Origin: Nilaparvata lugens
Lineage: Eukaryota > Arthropoda > Insecta > Hemiptera > Delphacidae
Direction of reading: 5' to 3'
NCBI RefSeq assembly: GCF_014356525.2
Contig: NC_052511.1
Coordinates: forward strand, 29,876,437 to 29,940,436
DNA: 64,000 bases
Below are positions 21,940 through 34,398 of this stretch, piece by piece; position 1 is the stretch's first letter; each line of letters opens with the position of its first letter. Under the pieces are notes generated by a model. It was not told the DNA's origin, searched no databases, and worked only from the letters and a program-made list of their open reading frames with translations. A program made the translations under genes and the position numbers.

Positions 21940-22410
21940 GCAGGCATGGCCCTAGGGACTTTGCCGCCCTGGGCGAGATCAGCAATCGCCGCCCCCCCCT
22001 CGACAGAAGTATCCCGTCTAATTGTTAATCCCGGTTTCCACCCCTTCATTGTGCGATCCGGTGTGCGATCCTAGTGTCTCCGGTGTGATGCGATAGCGCC
22101 ATTCGCACCACAGAGTCTCAGTAAACTCTAAGGAGGGATGCACACCGAAAAACGCGTTTCGTGAAAAAAGTTTCAGGAAACGTGAAACGGAAGTTGCTCG
22201 CAATTGACTGATAAGATTAAGCAGGGAACGTTTCTTTTGTATGCATGCGCGAGTGGAACGGATAGCAAGAAACAAGTTTCACGAAATGTGTTTCTCCGGT
22301 GTGCAACCCGCCTAAATAATTATGTACTAGGAGTCCCAAGTGTAAATTGCACATTTTAAAAATCATTTTTGTTTCATAAACTGTTTTATGTGCCCGGGTA
22401 CAGATATATT
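21940..22410. repeat. Long inverted repeat, left member (contains a 180-bp MITE)
   Basis: This block recurs in reverse complement at 32187-32656 with only scattered differences. Inside it, about 22125-22315, is a smaller unit with its own terminal inverted repeats around cacaccggagaaac and tttcgtgaa, typical of a MITE. The outer parts include the cctagggactttgccgccct block. No coding. Confidence 0.85.
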
Positions 22411-22720
<310 letters not shown>

Positions 22721-23156
22721 GAAATTTGGAACTTAAGGTCCTTACACCATAAGTATCCGACACGAACAATTTCGATCCAATGTGATTCAAGATGGCGGCT
22801 AAAATGGCAAAAATGTTGTCAAAAACAGGGTTTTTCGCGATTTTCTCAAAAACGGCTTCAACGATTTTGATCAAATTCATACCTAAAATAGTTATTGATA
22901 AGCTCTATCAACTGCCACAAGTCCTATATCTGTAAAAATTTCAGGAGCTCCGCCCCATCTATGCAAAGTTTGATTTTAGATTCTCAATTATCAGGCTTCA
23001 GATACAATTTAAACAGAAAATTTCGAATGGAGAAGATTGAGCATGAGAATCTCTACAATTAATGTTCTATAACATTTTCACCTAAAATTGAAAATAAGCT
23101 CGAAATTCGAGAAAATTTGATTATTTCAATTGCCAACTGTTGATTCTATTTAATCA
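22721..23156. other. Repeat-like noncoding sequence
   Basis: Includes a caagatggcggc patch and homopolymer-rich sequence. It probably continues the microsatellite-associated repeat. No gene. Confidence 0.4.
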
Positions 23157-23640
23157 TCTCTCTCTATACTTATAAAAGGCTAAGCCCCGACAGACTGAAA
23201 TCACACCACAGCCCAAACTACTGAGCCTAAAAACTTGAAATTTTGCACGATTGTTTATGGTAGCCTGAAAACATTCACTAAGAAAGGATTTTCAGAAATT
23301 TGCCCCCCTGAGGGTGCTGGGGCTGTGAAATGAGCGGTTAAAAAGTACAAAGTCATGAGGAACTTTTTTGTTCAGCTACGAAAAAAATTAGATCTATGCA
23401 GAAAAATTTCGATCAGGAGCACAGGGGGGTCCAGGAGAGGGCATTTTTCAAAAAAATTGATGCAAAATCACACTACAGTTCAAACTAATTGTCCTACAGG
23501 ATTGAAACTTTGCACAAATATTCTTCAAACATGCTAGATGCGCACTAAGAACGGATTTTGAGATATTTTGCCTCTAAGGGTTTCAAAGGATGAAAAAGGA
23601 TCCTATTAAGTAAGGTTATGAACATGGTAAGGTGAGTGCC
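23157..23640 (+). mobile_element. Possible Helitron-type 5' end and body
   Basis: The sequence at 23157 begins TCTCTCTATACTTATAAAAG directly after an A. That resembles the TC... 5' termini of insect Helitrons, which insert between A and T. The following 480 bases have the look of a short non-autonomous repeat, but I could not fix a hairpin plus CTRR 3' end, so the family is tentative. Confidence 0.35.
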
Positions 23641-23732
23641 ATAATTATGGAAATAAGATAATTTATTCATTGACATGTGATATTCTAACATATGTTGTAA
23701 TCATTGGAAATAACAAAATAATATGATAGAAA

Positions 23733-25249
23733 TTGTAACGTATCAAAATCTGATGGGTAAATAAAATTTGAAAGAAATTTATAGGTCTAAAGTGGAATAA
23801 TAGTCTAGTATCGCCAAATGCAATAACGTTTTTAAAGATTAGATAATATCAGGTATCATGGCTAAATTTAGAACAGCCGAATAGATATAGAAATAATTTG
23901 CTGCTTATATAATATTATATAAAGTATTGAAAATTTGAGGTTAGGCGTAAAATATCTATTGATCGGCGACATAATGATCGATTGAGTCACATAACGTAAA
24001 ATCTAGCCAGACACCTTGGCAGAAATTTATTGTAACTAAATGGTTTGCAACTAGAGGAACTAAAAAAGCACATGGCTAATTGTTATAAAGTGAGAAACAA
24101 CTTATAAACATTAGAAAATTGTATTGCATGTAAAAAATGTACTAAAAACCCAAAATAAAAATAAATTAATGTATTAAGGGAGTATCATAGGCGCATCATA
24201 GGCGCATCAAATTAATGTATTAAGGGAGGATCATAGGCGCATGTATACTGTAACAATTTGCATGAACCAATCAAATGGTAGTAATGGATGGGCGGCAATA
24301 GTGAGCCGATTCAAATGTATTTATATACATTTCTAAAAATGATAGGATTTTGTAAATGTTTACTGTTCAGTTTATGTATTGTATATGGCCTGAAGACAGA
24401 TAGAATATCAGATATGTGACATAAGTAATAATTAAATAGATTGGCACACACTATTTGAACCTTTAAATGGTGTAGTAGCAAATTATTCAAATTTTATGTC
24501 AATTTGCAAGTTGGAAATGAAAATTGTGAAAAGAAAGTAGAACTTGCCCACTTGCCTGCCAACCGCTACCATGGAATGTCACCAAAATTTGTAGAGCACA
24601 ATACCCTTCATTGTATATTTTAAAGACTTAAAGTTTTAATCTAATTATTAATGTCCATAAGACTTTGTGATGCTGATTTAAAGCAAAAGTCATGCAAATA
24701 TTTATTTAATCCCTTGGAAGAGACGACTTCGGCCACCAACAATCCAGGACTACCAGGAATTTTGGATCGTCACCGACAACTTATAAAAATTCAGCACATG
24801 AGTGAAAAATAGTTGAAATAAGAATAGGGCGCCCTCGGTGCTTGAAATAAAATAAAAGCTAAAAGAAAATAAAAGCTAAAATGAATAAAATAAAAGCTAA
24901 TAAATAAAAGATAAAATAAAATGAATGAAATAAAATAAAAGCTAGCTTGTCGGAAAGGTTTTAAATAATAAGAAATTAATACAAAAAAGTCTTAAAAGGG
25001 TAAAGAAATACTTTATTGAATAAGAATGAGTCCATTTATATATCAAAAGTACATCAATTAAGAGAATATAAGTTCTAAGCTTGTAATGCTAACATTCACC
25101 CAATCATTGATTTTATAATACAATTTGTAATAATATAATGTAGCTCTGGTTCTTTGGATAAATTGATTTATCTAATTCCATCAGATGCCGAATCTTACAC
25201 CCTTAGATATATATATTTATTATCGAGAAATTTATTGGGAACTATAGAA

Positions 25250-25310
<61 letters not shown>

Positions 25311-25850
25311 ATAATTACTGATTTGTAAATTTATCATGCTCTGATTTGGGAAGTAATATGTAAAGTAGGATTATCCAAACCGACAAGCAACAGCAAGTTG
25401 ATGTCAAAGCTACATGCACATAAATGCATATAATCAATGAATAATTGAAAAGCACATGGTAAAATTTCGTGCTATAGAACTGAAGAATAGTACTGATCTG
25501 TGATATTTTATTTGATTTCGTTCTTGTTTCATTGTATATTTTGTTGCTCTATATATTTTCCATATTGACCTGATTTTTTAAAATTATTCATCTAATATAT
25601 GTATCAAATTTTTTATTGTGTACCATTCATTTTTACTCCCCAATACCATAGAGTATAAATCTTATATATATATTTGTTAATAATCAGTATTAAATCATTG
25701 CGAGAGCTCCTGTGTGAGCCTATTAAGATTTTTTTTAACGAAATCGTATCCTAGAAAACCACGACCAGATTTTATAGTTTTCAATTCTCATGCTCTACCT
25801 ATTGACACCAAGCTGAGGCAAATCGTTATTCATTATAAAAAATAAAGTCA
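23733..25850 (+). repeat. Long direct repeat, copy A
   Basis: Colinear with 28326-29196 plus 30793-32046 in the same orientation, at roughly 90% identity by eye. It lacks the 1.6-kb insertion and a block of about 140 bp present in copy B. It contains an A/T-dinucleotide microsatellite at about 25255-25312. It has no open frame of note. The family is not recognised: it may be a segmental duplication or an unclassified element. Confidence 0.8.
25252..25312. repeat. (AT)n microsatellite
   Basis: An uninterrupted TA run within direct repeat copy A. The equivalent run in copy B is at about 31311-31352, shorter and noisier. Confidence 0.95.
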
Positions 25851-26191
25851 GAGAAACATGTCACCCAACATGATTGGCCATGAATGCGCAGAGAAACATG
25901 TCGCATTCAATGTGGGACTGATGATGAGAACAGAGCTCATAAAATAATTATTGAGAGTAAATCAAGACTATATATTTTCCATACTACAATTGTCGTGGAT
26001 GGATAATAGATATAAGAGTATACTGGGGAATGCAGGCAAGTAACAATACTACTGTTTGGGAAACAATAGCTTTAAACAAGAAGAAATTATTTTATAAAAT
26101 TTTTATTATTATTGTGGAAAATATTTTTAGAGAGAGCTATATTATTTCATGGGCCTAAACTGCTGAAATTTGTCCAGTCATAGATATTTTA
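25851..26191. other. No gene seen
   Basis: AT-rich sequence upstream of the candidate promoter at 26192, with a short local duplication of agagaaacatgtc (25851 and 25891). Confidence 0.4.
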
Positions 26192-26227
26192 TATATAAGC
26201 CGGTTGGAGAACAGTATAAGCCACAGT
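26192..26227 (+). promoter_or_regulatory. Candidate TATA/Inr core promoter
   Basis: TATATAAG at 26192-26199 is followed about 31 bases downstream by an initiator-like CACAGTTTG (A at about 26225). That spacing is right for an insect RNA polymerase II core promoter and lies upstream of the candidate first exon. Confidence 0.4.
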
Positions 26228-26429
26228 TTGTAAGCTAGTCAGGAATCAACATTCCAATACTTGAGCGCTAGGGAATTATAAAAAACTTGAGTAATAAATA
26301 CCTTGATCAGTGTTATCCAAGCACATTGCACACAACTGTTTCACTGTAAATCCTCATTTGTGTTCTTACAAAATACCCTTTGCATATTATTCATCACTTT
26401 TTAATTGGCACTTGACACACGTTAGCATA

Positions 26430-26683
26430 ATGAACCACACTCCCGCAAACTCTGAAGTTTCATACATGTACGGCGGTTGTACAGACTCCACTTTGTCGAC
26501 TCCCAGCACATCAACTCCCACCATGGTAGATGTCAATACGCCAAGAGAAAGGGAACCAGGAAGTGTTGGGTCGATAGTTTTTGATCCACAAAGTCTGCAA
26601 CCTCTATCATCCACTCAGATCGACGCCGCTGACACACCGCTGAACCAGAGGATAGCAGAGATCAACATCGAGGGGGGAGAGGA
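26430..26683 (+). CDS. Candidate first coding exon of an unidentified gene
   Basis: The ATG at 26430 opens a frame that would hit TGA at 26685, but a strong splice donor GA|GTGAGT lies at 26684, so the coding part would end at 26683. The frame extends upstream in phase to 26310. The 84-residue peptide starts MNHTPANSEVSYMYGG. It is rich in S, T, P and D/E with a disordered look, and has no domain I recognise. Codon-level composition is clearly more GC-rich than its flanks. The intron side begins directly with the long (AC)n run. No following exon was identified, and it could be the 5' exon of a transposon gene. Confidence 0.45.
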
Positions 26684-26688
26684 GTGAG

Positions 26689-26689
<1 letters not shown>

Positions 26690-26775
<86 letters not shown>

Positions 26776-26791
26776 ACACACACACACACAC

Positions 26792-26874
<83 letters not shown>

Positions 26875-27035
26875 CACACACACACACACACACACACATA
26901 CACAGACCAACACCCAAAAATCATGTTTTTGGACTCAGGGGACCTTGAAACGTATAGAAAACTTGAAATTAGGGTACCTTAATTTTTTCTGGAAAGCAAT
27001 ACTTTCCTTACCTATGGTAGTAGGGCAAGGAGAGT
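26690..27035 (-). repeat. (AC)n microsatellite embedded in a repeat family, copy 2
   Basis: An AC run of about 200 bases with a few CACC/CAAC interruptions. Its right flank (cccaaaaatcatgtttttgg, then accttgaaacgtatag and ctttccttacctatggtag) is the reverse complement of the left flank of the (GT)n run at 22552. So the two microsatellites are two inverted copies of one mobile unit. Confidence 0.9.
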
Positions 27036-28057
27036 AATAAACTTTCTACTGGTGATATTTTTCAAAGTTTTTAGATTTGTATATTATTAGTTGTTCTGTG
27101 AACAGTAGACCTCGCGCTCAGTAAGTTACATTGAACTGTTGTTATTTTCTCTCAAAAATTAATAAATAATTTATCAATTCAAAATTTCTAGAAAAAATCC
27201 TAAATAAACATAGAGCTTTCTGTCCTATCATACCGTGACGTGTCGTCCTGGAATGTGAGTGTGAGCGCTGTTATCAGGTCTAGCTGCTGTTGATACCCCA
27301 ATCCAATCAACCCATCAGAGAACATTTTGTGTTGTCGAGTTGGCGGAAAAACGGTGTGATGAAATCAACAAAATGAACTACCATAATGCTTGTTTCCTAC
27401 AAACTTCATTTTCCACTTTTCATGATTTTAGAAATCAATTTCTTTTCAATAATATTTGTTGCAATTTTAATCATGAGATTAGAAAAGAGAAATCTAAAAA
27501 AATGTTTTCTATCAATAACTCCAAACTAGAATCATGGCCTCAGCTTATGGAAAGACAAAGTTAGTAGACAATTGTCTGCTAACGTTGATGGAAAGATACA
27601 TTTTCAAGATGTTACATGTTTTTGTTTTTGAGGGAGTATTATAGTCCACTAGACAGCTGATATATGATGAATAATTTCATAGTGTGACTTTATAAAACTC
27701 CTTTCCCTTTTGTATTATCCTTAAAATGCAAAATTTTAAAATAACCTAATGTATACGTCAACGCTAAATTAAAAAAGGTACATTCCTGTCAAATTTCATG
27801 AAAATGTATTGCTGCGTTTTGCTGTAAATGCGCAACATATAAACATTTAAACATAAAGAGAAATGCCAAACCGTCGACTTGAATCTTAGACCTCACTTCT
27901 TTCAGTCAAGCAAACTATCAAAATGAAACATTTTTCTTAGGAAAACATTTTTTCTGATCATTACTTTTTGAGATATGAGCACCTAAATTTCAAATTTTCG
28001 GGAAAGAACATTTCAAATTTGGTAAGCGATAAATCCATGAGATTTAAAGGATAAATT
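27036..28057. other. No recognised gene
   Basis: AT-rich sequence. A frame at 27340-27564 has no recognisable content. The segment 27780-28050 has the tone of a dispersed repeat. Confidence 0.4.
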
Positions 28058-28290
28058 CGTCATGGTATTGTTGATTGAATGAAACAAGAAAATTTTGAAA
28101 AATTTCCAGAAAATATCAATTCTTGAGAAAGTTATTGAATATTTACAAAAAAAAACTCAACTAAACGATATTTTTGGGCATTTTTGGTAAATTGATAACT
28201 TTCTCAAGAATTAATATTTTCAGAAAATTTTTAAAATTCTCTTGTTTTATTCAATCAACAATACCATGAAAAATTTCAAATTGGTGGTGT
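28058..28290. repeat. Foldback (hairpin) repeat
   Basis: Left arm about 28058-28150 (catggtattgttgattgaat, then ttctcaagaa-type end) and right arm about 28190-28275 are inverted complements separated by a loop of about 40 bp. Probably a small foldback or MITE remnant, next to the start of direct repeat copy B. Confidence 0.7.
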
Positions 28291-29494
28291 ACAATACAAA
28301 TTGCAAGCACACTCACTTTTTTATGTTGTAACATATTAAAATCGGATGGGTAAACAAAATCCCTATTTGGAAGAATTTTATAGGTCTGAAGTGGAATAAT
28401 AGTCTAGTATCGCCAAATGTGATAACATATTAGAAGATTAGATAATATCAGGTATCACGGCTGAAATTAGAACAGCCGAATAGAAATAGAAAGTTATTTG
28501 CTACTTATATAATATTATATAAAGTATTGAAAATCTGAGGTTAGGCTTAAAATATCTATTGATCGGCGACATAATGATCGATCAAGTCATATAGCATAAA
28601 ATCTAGCCAGACACCTTGGCAGAAATTTATTGTAACTAAATGGTATGCAATTAGAGGAATTAAAAAAGCACATGGCTAATTGTTATAAAGTGAGAAACAA
28701 CCTATAAACATTATAAAAATATATTGCATGTAATAAATGTAAACCACAAAATAAAAATAAATTAGAGTATTAAGGAAGTAGGAGGTACCTAGGCGCATGT
28801 ATACTGTAGTGGATTTGCATGAACCAATCAAATTGTAATAATCGATGGGCGGCAATAGTGAGCCGATTCAAATGTATTTATATATATTTCTAAAAATGAT
28901 AAGATTTTGTAAATGTTTACTGTTCAGTTTATGTATTGGATATGGCCTGAAAAAGTATAAAATACTAGACCTAGGATACAAGTATTAATTTAATAGATTG
29001 GCATGAACTATTTGAACCTTTAAATGGTGTAGTAGCAAATTATTTAAATTTATGTAAATTTGCAAGTCGGAAATGAAAATTGTGGAAATAAAAGTAGAAC
29101 CTGCCCACTTGCCTGCCAGAAACTACCATGGAATGTCACCAAAATTTGCAGAGCACAAGACTCTTTATTATATTGTACCTTTTAAAGACTTAAAGTATCA
29201 CGTACACCCTGAGTAGCTTCAGAGGTGGGTGATTGATACCCAGGTGTTGCTCCTGGATGACTTAGCTCAGTCGTAATGTGGAAAAGTCATAATGGGGAAA
29301 GGAGGCAAGTCGAAGTTCCTCTTCTTTTGTCTTTGTGCCTCAGCTGGCGTGGACAGCACCTCCTGGTGCTTGTGACGGCGTGAAGGTCGTTCTCTTCTCT
29401 GATGACACCACTTTGATGCAATTTTGTATTGGCCTTACGGCCTCGGTCCTGCTCCAGTATAGTAGGAAGAGGAAGGATAGACAGGAGGGATGGC

Positions 29495-30430
29495 AGACAG
29501 CGTTCTGCTGTGCCCTGGGGAGATGGAAGGATAGGGACGTCAGACAACGGTCCACTCTGCCCTGGGAAAATTGAAGGATAAGGACGGCAGACAATGGTCC
29601 ACTGTGCCCTGGGGAGAAAGAAGGTTAGGGATGGCAGACGACGGTCCGCTGTGCCCTGGGGAGATGGAAGGATAGGGACGGCAGACAATGGTCCACTGTG
29701 CCCTGGGGAGATGGATGGATAGGGACGTCAGACAACAGTCCACTGTTCCCTGGGAAAATTGAAGGATAGGGACGGCAGACAATGGTCCACTGTGCCCTGG
29801 GGAAATGGGAGGATGGGGACGGCAGACAATGATCCGCTGTGCCCTGGGGAAATCGAAGGATAGGGACGGCAGACAATGGTCTGCTGTGCTCTGGGGAAAT
29901 TGAAGGATAGGGACGGCAGACAACGGTCCACTGTGCCCTGGGGAAATGGAAGGATAGGGACAGCAGACAATGGTCCACTGTGCCCTGGGGTAATAGAATG
30001 ATAGGGATGGCAGACAACGATCCGCTGTGCCCTGAGAGGATGGAAGATTAGGGATGGCAGACAACGGTCCGCTGTGCCCTGAGAGGATGGAAGATTAGGG
30101 ATGGCAGACAACGGTCCCCTGTGCCCTGGGGAAATGGAAGGATAGGGACGGCAGACAACGGTCTGCTGTGCCCTGGGGAAATTGAAGGATAGGGACGGCA
30201 GACAATGGTCTGCTGTGCCCTGGGGAAATGGGAGGATAGGGACGGCAGACAATGATCCGCTGTGCCCTGGGGAAATCGAAGGATAGGGACGGCAGACAAC
30301 GGTCTGCTGTGCCCTGGGGAAATTGAAGGATAGGGACGGCAGACAACGGTCCACTGTGCCCTGGGGGAATGGAAGGATAGGGACAGCAGACGATGGTCCG
30401 CTGTGCCCTGGGGAGATGGAAGGATAGGTA
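29495..30430. repeat. Minisatellite, 47-bp unit, about 20 copies
   Basis: The unit is built around gacggcagacaatggtccac and tgtgccctggggaaatggaa. Spacing between successive units is 47 bp. Because 47 is not a multiple of three and the minus strand of the unit has no stop, all three minus frames stay open for hundreds of bases. The proline/serine-rich repeats seen there are a by-product, not a demonstrated protein. Confidence 0.95.
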
Positions 30431-30550
30431 CGTACAACAGCCAATGGGCCGCTGTACAAGGACAGGAGGTCAGGGATGTACAGCAGCCAACAGGCTGCTG
30501 TACAAGGACAGGAGGTCAGGGATGTACGGCAGCCAATGGGCCGCTGTACA
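30430..30550. repeat. Second short tandem array, unit about 47 bp
   Basis: Two to three copies of a different unit (tgtacaaggacaggaggtca, then gggatgtac-ggcagccaa) directly follow the minisatellite, with the same approximate period. This suggests descent from a common ancestral unit. Confidence 0.8.
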
Positions 30551-31307
30551 GGAGAGGAAGGTTGGGAGCGGAATGCTGTGGTCTGGGGCTCATCTGGTGT
30601 TCAAATACTCCCCCAAAGTGGAGGGGATGGAGTTGCGCCGCGGCCAGAGGCGGTAGAAATCATCTCGATGCGCAGAAGATGGTGCACCATCGGTACCCTC
30701 CTTATCTCTGCGGTCGGCTAACTTTGCTAATAGCCGAGCGTCTTTCAATAATATTATTTATTATTTTCTCATCACAATTTTACTTTGTGACAAAAGTTTA
30801 AATCCAATTATTAATTATTTTCTTTAAGACTTTGTGATGCTGCATTAAAGCGAAAGTCATTCAAATATTTATCTAATCCCTTGGAGGAGATGACCTCGGC
30901 CACCAACAATCCAGGACTAACAGGAATTTCGGATTGCCACCAGCAACTTATAGAAATTCAGCAAGTGAGTGATAAATAGTCAAAATAAAATTAGGGCGCC
31001 CTCAGTGCTTCGAGTGAATGAAAATAAAAGCTAGCTCGTCGGAAAGGTTTTAAATATTAAGAAATTGATTCAAAAAACTTGTGCAAGTCTTAAGAGGGTA
31101 TAAGAAATACTTTATTGAATAGGAATGAGTCAATTTATTTATCCAAAAGTACACCAATTAAAAGAATATTAAATTCTAAGCTTGTAATACTAACGTTCAC
31201 CCAATCATTGATTTTATATTATAATTTGTAATAATATAATGTAGCTCTGGTTCACTGGATAAATTGATTTATCTAATTCCATCAGGTGCCGAATCTTACA
31301 CCCTGAG

Positions 31308-31310
<3 letters not shown>

Positions 31311-31352
<42 letters not shown>
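31311..31352. repeat. (AT)n microsatellite
   Basis: TA dinucleotide run in direct repeat copy B, at the position equivalent to the run in copy A. Confidence 0.9.
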
Positions 31353-31357
<5 letters not shown>

Positions 31358-31767
31358 AAGAAATTTACTGGAAATTATAGAAATTAATATATTTATAATC
31401 ATTGATTTGTCAATTTATCATTCTATGATTTATGAAATAATATATAAAGTGAGATTACATAAATCGACAAGCAACAGCAAGTCGATACCGAAGCTGCATG
31501 CAAATAAATGCATATAATCAATGAATTGAGAAGCACATGGTAAAGTTTCGTGCTATTGAGCTGAAGAATAGTGCACTGGTCTGTGATATTTATTCTTGTT
31601 TTTATTGTATATTTTGTTTCTTTATATATTTTCTATATTGATCTGACTTTAAAATTATTTGTTCAATATATGTATCAAATTTTTTACGGTGTACCATTCA
31701 TTTTATTCCCCAATACCATAGAGTACAAATCTCATATATATATCTGTTAATCATCAGTATTAAATTA

Positions 31768-31977
31768 TTGGGAGAGTTACCACCCAATTTTATCAGTAAT
31801 AGAATAAACCGGTTTTCACAGTCATATACTGTGTTGTTGATTAAATCTCTGGAAATAATACTTTCCAGAAATTTCTATAGATTGTCCAAGAATGATGAAA
31901 TGCAAAAGCTCCTGAGTGAGCCTATAAAGATTTTAGAAAAATTGTATCCTAGAAAACCACGACCCGATTTTGTATAA
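31768..31977 (+). CDS. Candidate coding fragment (possible terminal exon) inside direct repeat B
   Basis: A 69-codon frame ending LYPRKPRPDFV then TAA, with amphipathic, leucine/isoleucine- and lysine-rich sequence (KNDEMQKLLSEPIKILEKL). The copy A version has lost about 140 bp from it but keeps the last part. I do not recognise the protein. Better composition than neighbouring AT-rich frames hints at past coding. It may be the 3' exon of a duplicated gene or of the repeat's own gene. Confidence 0.35.
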   Translation: MGELPPNFISNRINRFSQSYTVLLIKSLEIILSRNFYRLSKNDEMQKLLSEPIKILEKLYPRKPRPDFV

Positions 31978-32186
31978 TTTAATCCTCATGCTCTACCGAT
32001 TGAAGCCAAGCAGAGGCAAATCGTTATTCATTAAAAAATAACGTCATAATGTCTAGGCCTATATTAACTAGACTATACTGTTCACCAATACTCAAGTTTA
32101 TCAAATATTTGTTTAAAGGTCAATAAATATTGTAACTTAAACAGTTGATATACTTCGGGTGAATTTTCAAGTCGGCTTATAAAAAA

Positions 32187-32656
32187 TATATCTGTAACCG
32201 GGCACATAAAACAGTTTATGAAACAAAAATGATTTTAAAATGTGCAATTTACACTTGGGACTCCTAGCACATAATTATTTAAGCGGGGTGCACACCGGAG
32301 AAACACATTTCGTGAACTTGTTTCATGCTATCCATTCCACTCGCGCATGCATACAAAAGAAACGTTCTCTGCTTAATCTTATCAGTCAATTGCAAGCAAC
32401 TTCCGTTTCACGTTTCCTGAAACTTTTTTCACGAAACGCGTTTCTCCGGTGTGCATCTCACCTTAGAGTTTACTGAGACTCTGTGGTGCAAATGGCGCTA
32501 TCGCATCACACCGGAGACACTAGGATCGCACACCGGATCGCACAATGAAGGGGTGGAAACCGGGATTAACAATTAGACGGGATACTTGTGACGAGGGGGG
32601 GGGGCGGCGTTTGCTGATCTCGCCCAGGGCGGCAAAGTCCCTAGGGCCTGTGCCGG
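32187..32656. repeat. Long inverted repeat, right member (contains a 180-bp MITE)
   Basis: Reverse complement of 21940-22410. The inner MITE lies at about 32283-32462 with terminal repeats around gcacaccggagaaac. The pair brackets the two microsatellite copies and both direct-repeat copies, about 10 kb apart. Confidence 0.85.
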
Positions 32657-33027
32657 GCACTCTCTTTAATTCAGGCCTTTTCCCAAGTTATAATAGTAAA
32701 TTTAATACGCAATAGACTAGAGCCATTATTGAAAGTGAGTTAGCGAAATAAATTATTTTCTCTCTCTATTATGAATGGCCATGACTTCGAGTTTCCCATG
32801 ATAGATATTTAAAAATTGTGGCTCCGAGTCGTCAAGGAATGTAGATTATGGAATTATCTCTAAAACTTAGCCTTCTTGTTGCGACATAAAGTGAGATAAG
32901 TTGGAAAACAGCAAGCATTGAAATTATAACAAACTACCAATTTTGCAGTTACTATTTGGTCCAAAGGCTCTAGAAGCCACGTGACGATTGGTCAAATTGA
33001 TTCCTTTCGCCCAATAGGAGACCTGTT
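32657..33027. other. No gene seen
   Basis: Flank between the inverted repeat and the candidate transcription unit. Nothing recognised. Confidence 0.4.
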
Positions 33028-33146
33028 TTTAAATACAGTAGTGGGGATTCCCCAGTCGAGAGACCAGATTACGTTCCGGAGGACACTTTGCTAGGAGCAC
33101 TACGAGAGTAAAGATGTAGTCACTATGTTTCGCCCTTTTTGGGCAG
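33028..33146 (+). promoter_or_regulatory. Candidate promoter and first exon
   Basis: TTTAAATAC at 33028 is followed about 26 bases later by a CCAGTCG initiator-like site. The transcript would run about 33054 to a CAG|GTTTAT donor at 33146/33147. An ATG at 33125 is followed by 22 coding bases (MFRPFWA). This is a GC-richer patch in AT-rich DNA. It may equally be the U3/R part of an unrecognised LTR. Confidence 0.35.
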
Positions 33147-34398
33147 GTTTATAAGTCTATTTCAGTAGTTAATGTAGGAGCTAGTTTTATTTTTCATTAA
33201 TGTTTATATTTACTAGTAGTGCCATGTCCTGAAAGGTTTAATTGTGTTTCTTCATCATGTATGAATAATTGTTTCTTCAAATAACCGCTAAGGTACGTAA
33301 AATAAGGTTAAAATATAATTTAGGGAATTTAATTGATTTAAACTTCCATAAGAGTATTGAATTAATTAAGCCTGTTATTTTTCAAGTTAATAATATTGAT
33401 TGAGAATAATCCTTTTGATTTTATTAGTGATGGAAGATAATTATAAATTTTTTTTCTACAGAAGTATAGAAAGTTTTCAGTTACGTTACATTTGAGTTAT
33501 TGTTTCTGGAGATATATTATCGTAGAGTATTGCTGAAAGTCAGGAAGATAGCCTTTAAATTGGAATGAAACTTTTAAGATTATGTTCATATTGAGTTTAT
33601 GACATTTTTTAATTTATATTTTTCAGACTCTGTTTTCTTATGTCATTAAGGCTTTCGAATGATTTAGTAAATTTTTTATGATAGAAATCTTAATAGACGA
33701 AGAAGAAATTTTTTCTTTTCCAGGAAATTAATATTAATGAATGTTCAAATTTTAATACTATTTAAATTACTTTCTATGTGTCTACTAATTTTATTTAATT
33801 AAAGGTAAAAACTATCCACAAGATGAATCTTATAAGGCAAACATTATCTTTCCTTAAAGTGAAATTTTCAATATTTTTTTCTTTTATTGTGTTATAAAGT
33901 GTCTTGTTTTATAGGTGATAAATTCATAATTTCAGTTGATACTAGTTTTTGGACTTGTATTTGTAGGTAAATCAAATCATAAACTCTGGAATGTTCATTT
34001 TTAATTAAGGTTCTGAGCAGTTTTGGGCGAATGCCCGTTATTTACACTTGGATTGCGTCCTATAGTTCATAAAAAATAAATAAAATAAATGTTGGCTGGC
34101 GCACAAGTTTCCAACAATACTAGCCGAGCTACTATATGAAAAATTATATTTGATTTCGCAAACCAAACGAAAAATATCATATAAGTTAGCATCATTTCAA
34201 TTTGAATTATTTGTGAAGAAAGATCCATTAATTCTGATACAAAGAATCAGTAGTTTAAAGATAAAAATCTATATAAAATGAGGATTCAAATAGAATGAGA
34301 GAATTTAATTAATTGTAATCAATAGATAACTCCTGTTTTAGCTTTTGATGAATTGTAGGAAGAGTTAGAAATTAATGCTGTAATACATTTATTTACAG

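Larger units (their letters stand above)
29197..30792. mobile_element. 1.6-kb insertion carrying a minisatellite
   Basis: Absent from the paralogous position in copy A (about 24635) and flanked by AAAGT duplicates (29192-29196 and 30793-30797). Its ends read TATCAC and GTGACA, a weak 6-base terminal inversion if the T of the duplicate is counted. The interior is GC-rich, with the 47-bp array in the middle and unique flanks. No transposase frame, so it is a non-autonomous element or an insertion of unknown type. Confidence 0.65.
28326..32046 (+). repeat. Long direct repeat, copy B (interrupted)
   Basis: Segments 28326-29196 and 30793-32046 together correspond to copy A. The 1.6-kb interruption at 29197-30792 is flanked by AAAGT on both sides, so copy A shows the empty site. 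Copy B also retains 140 bp (about 31765-31905) absent from copy A. Confidence 0.8.

Noticed and set aside
26607..27037. Overlapping 70-117-codon frames across the AC tract
   Set aside because: Same reason: dinucleotide repeat translation, mirrored on both strands.
29287..30459. Proline/serine-rich repeat proteins of up to 243 codons
   Set aside because: Forced by a stop-free 47-bp minisatellite; no start context or conservation can be shown.
23733..32046. The direct repeats as a pair of giant LTRs
   Set aside because: No TG...CA ends, no PBS or PPT beside them, no gag-pol between them, and about 10% divergence; kept only as a direct repeat.
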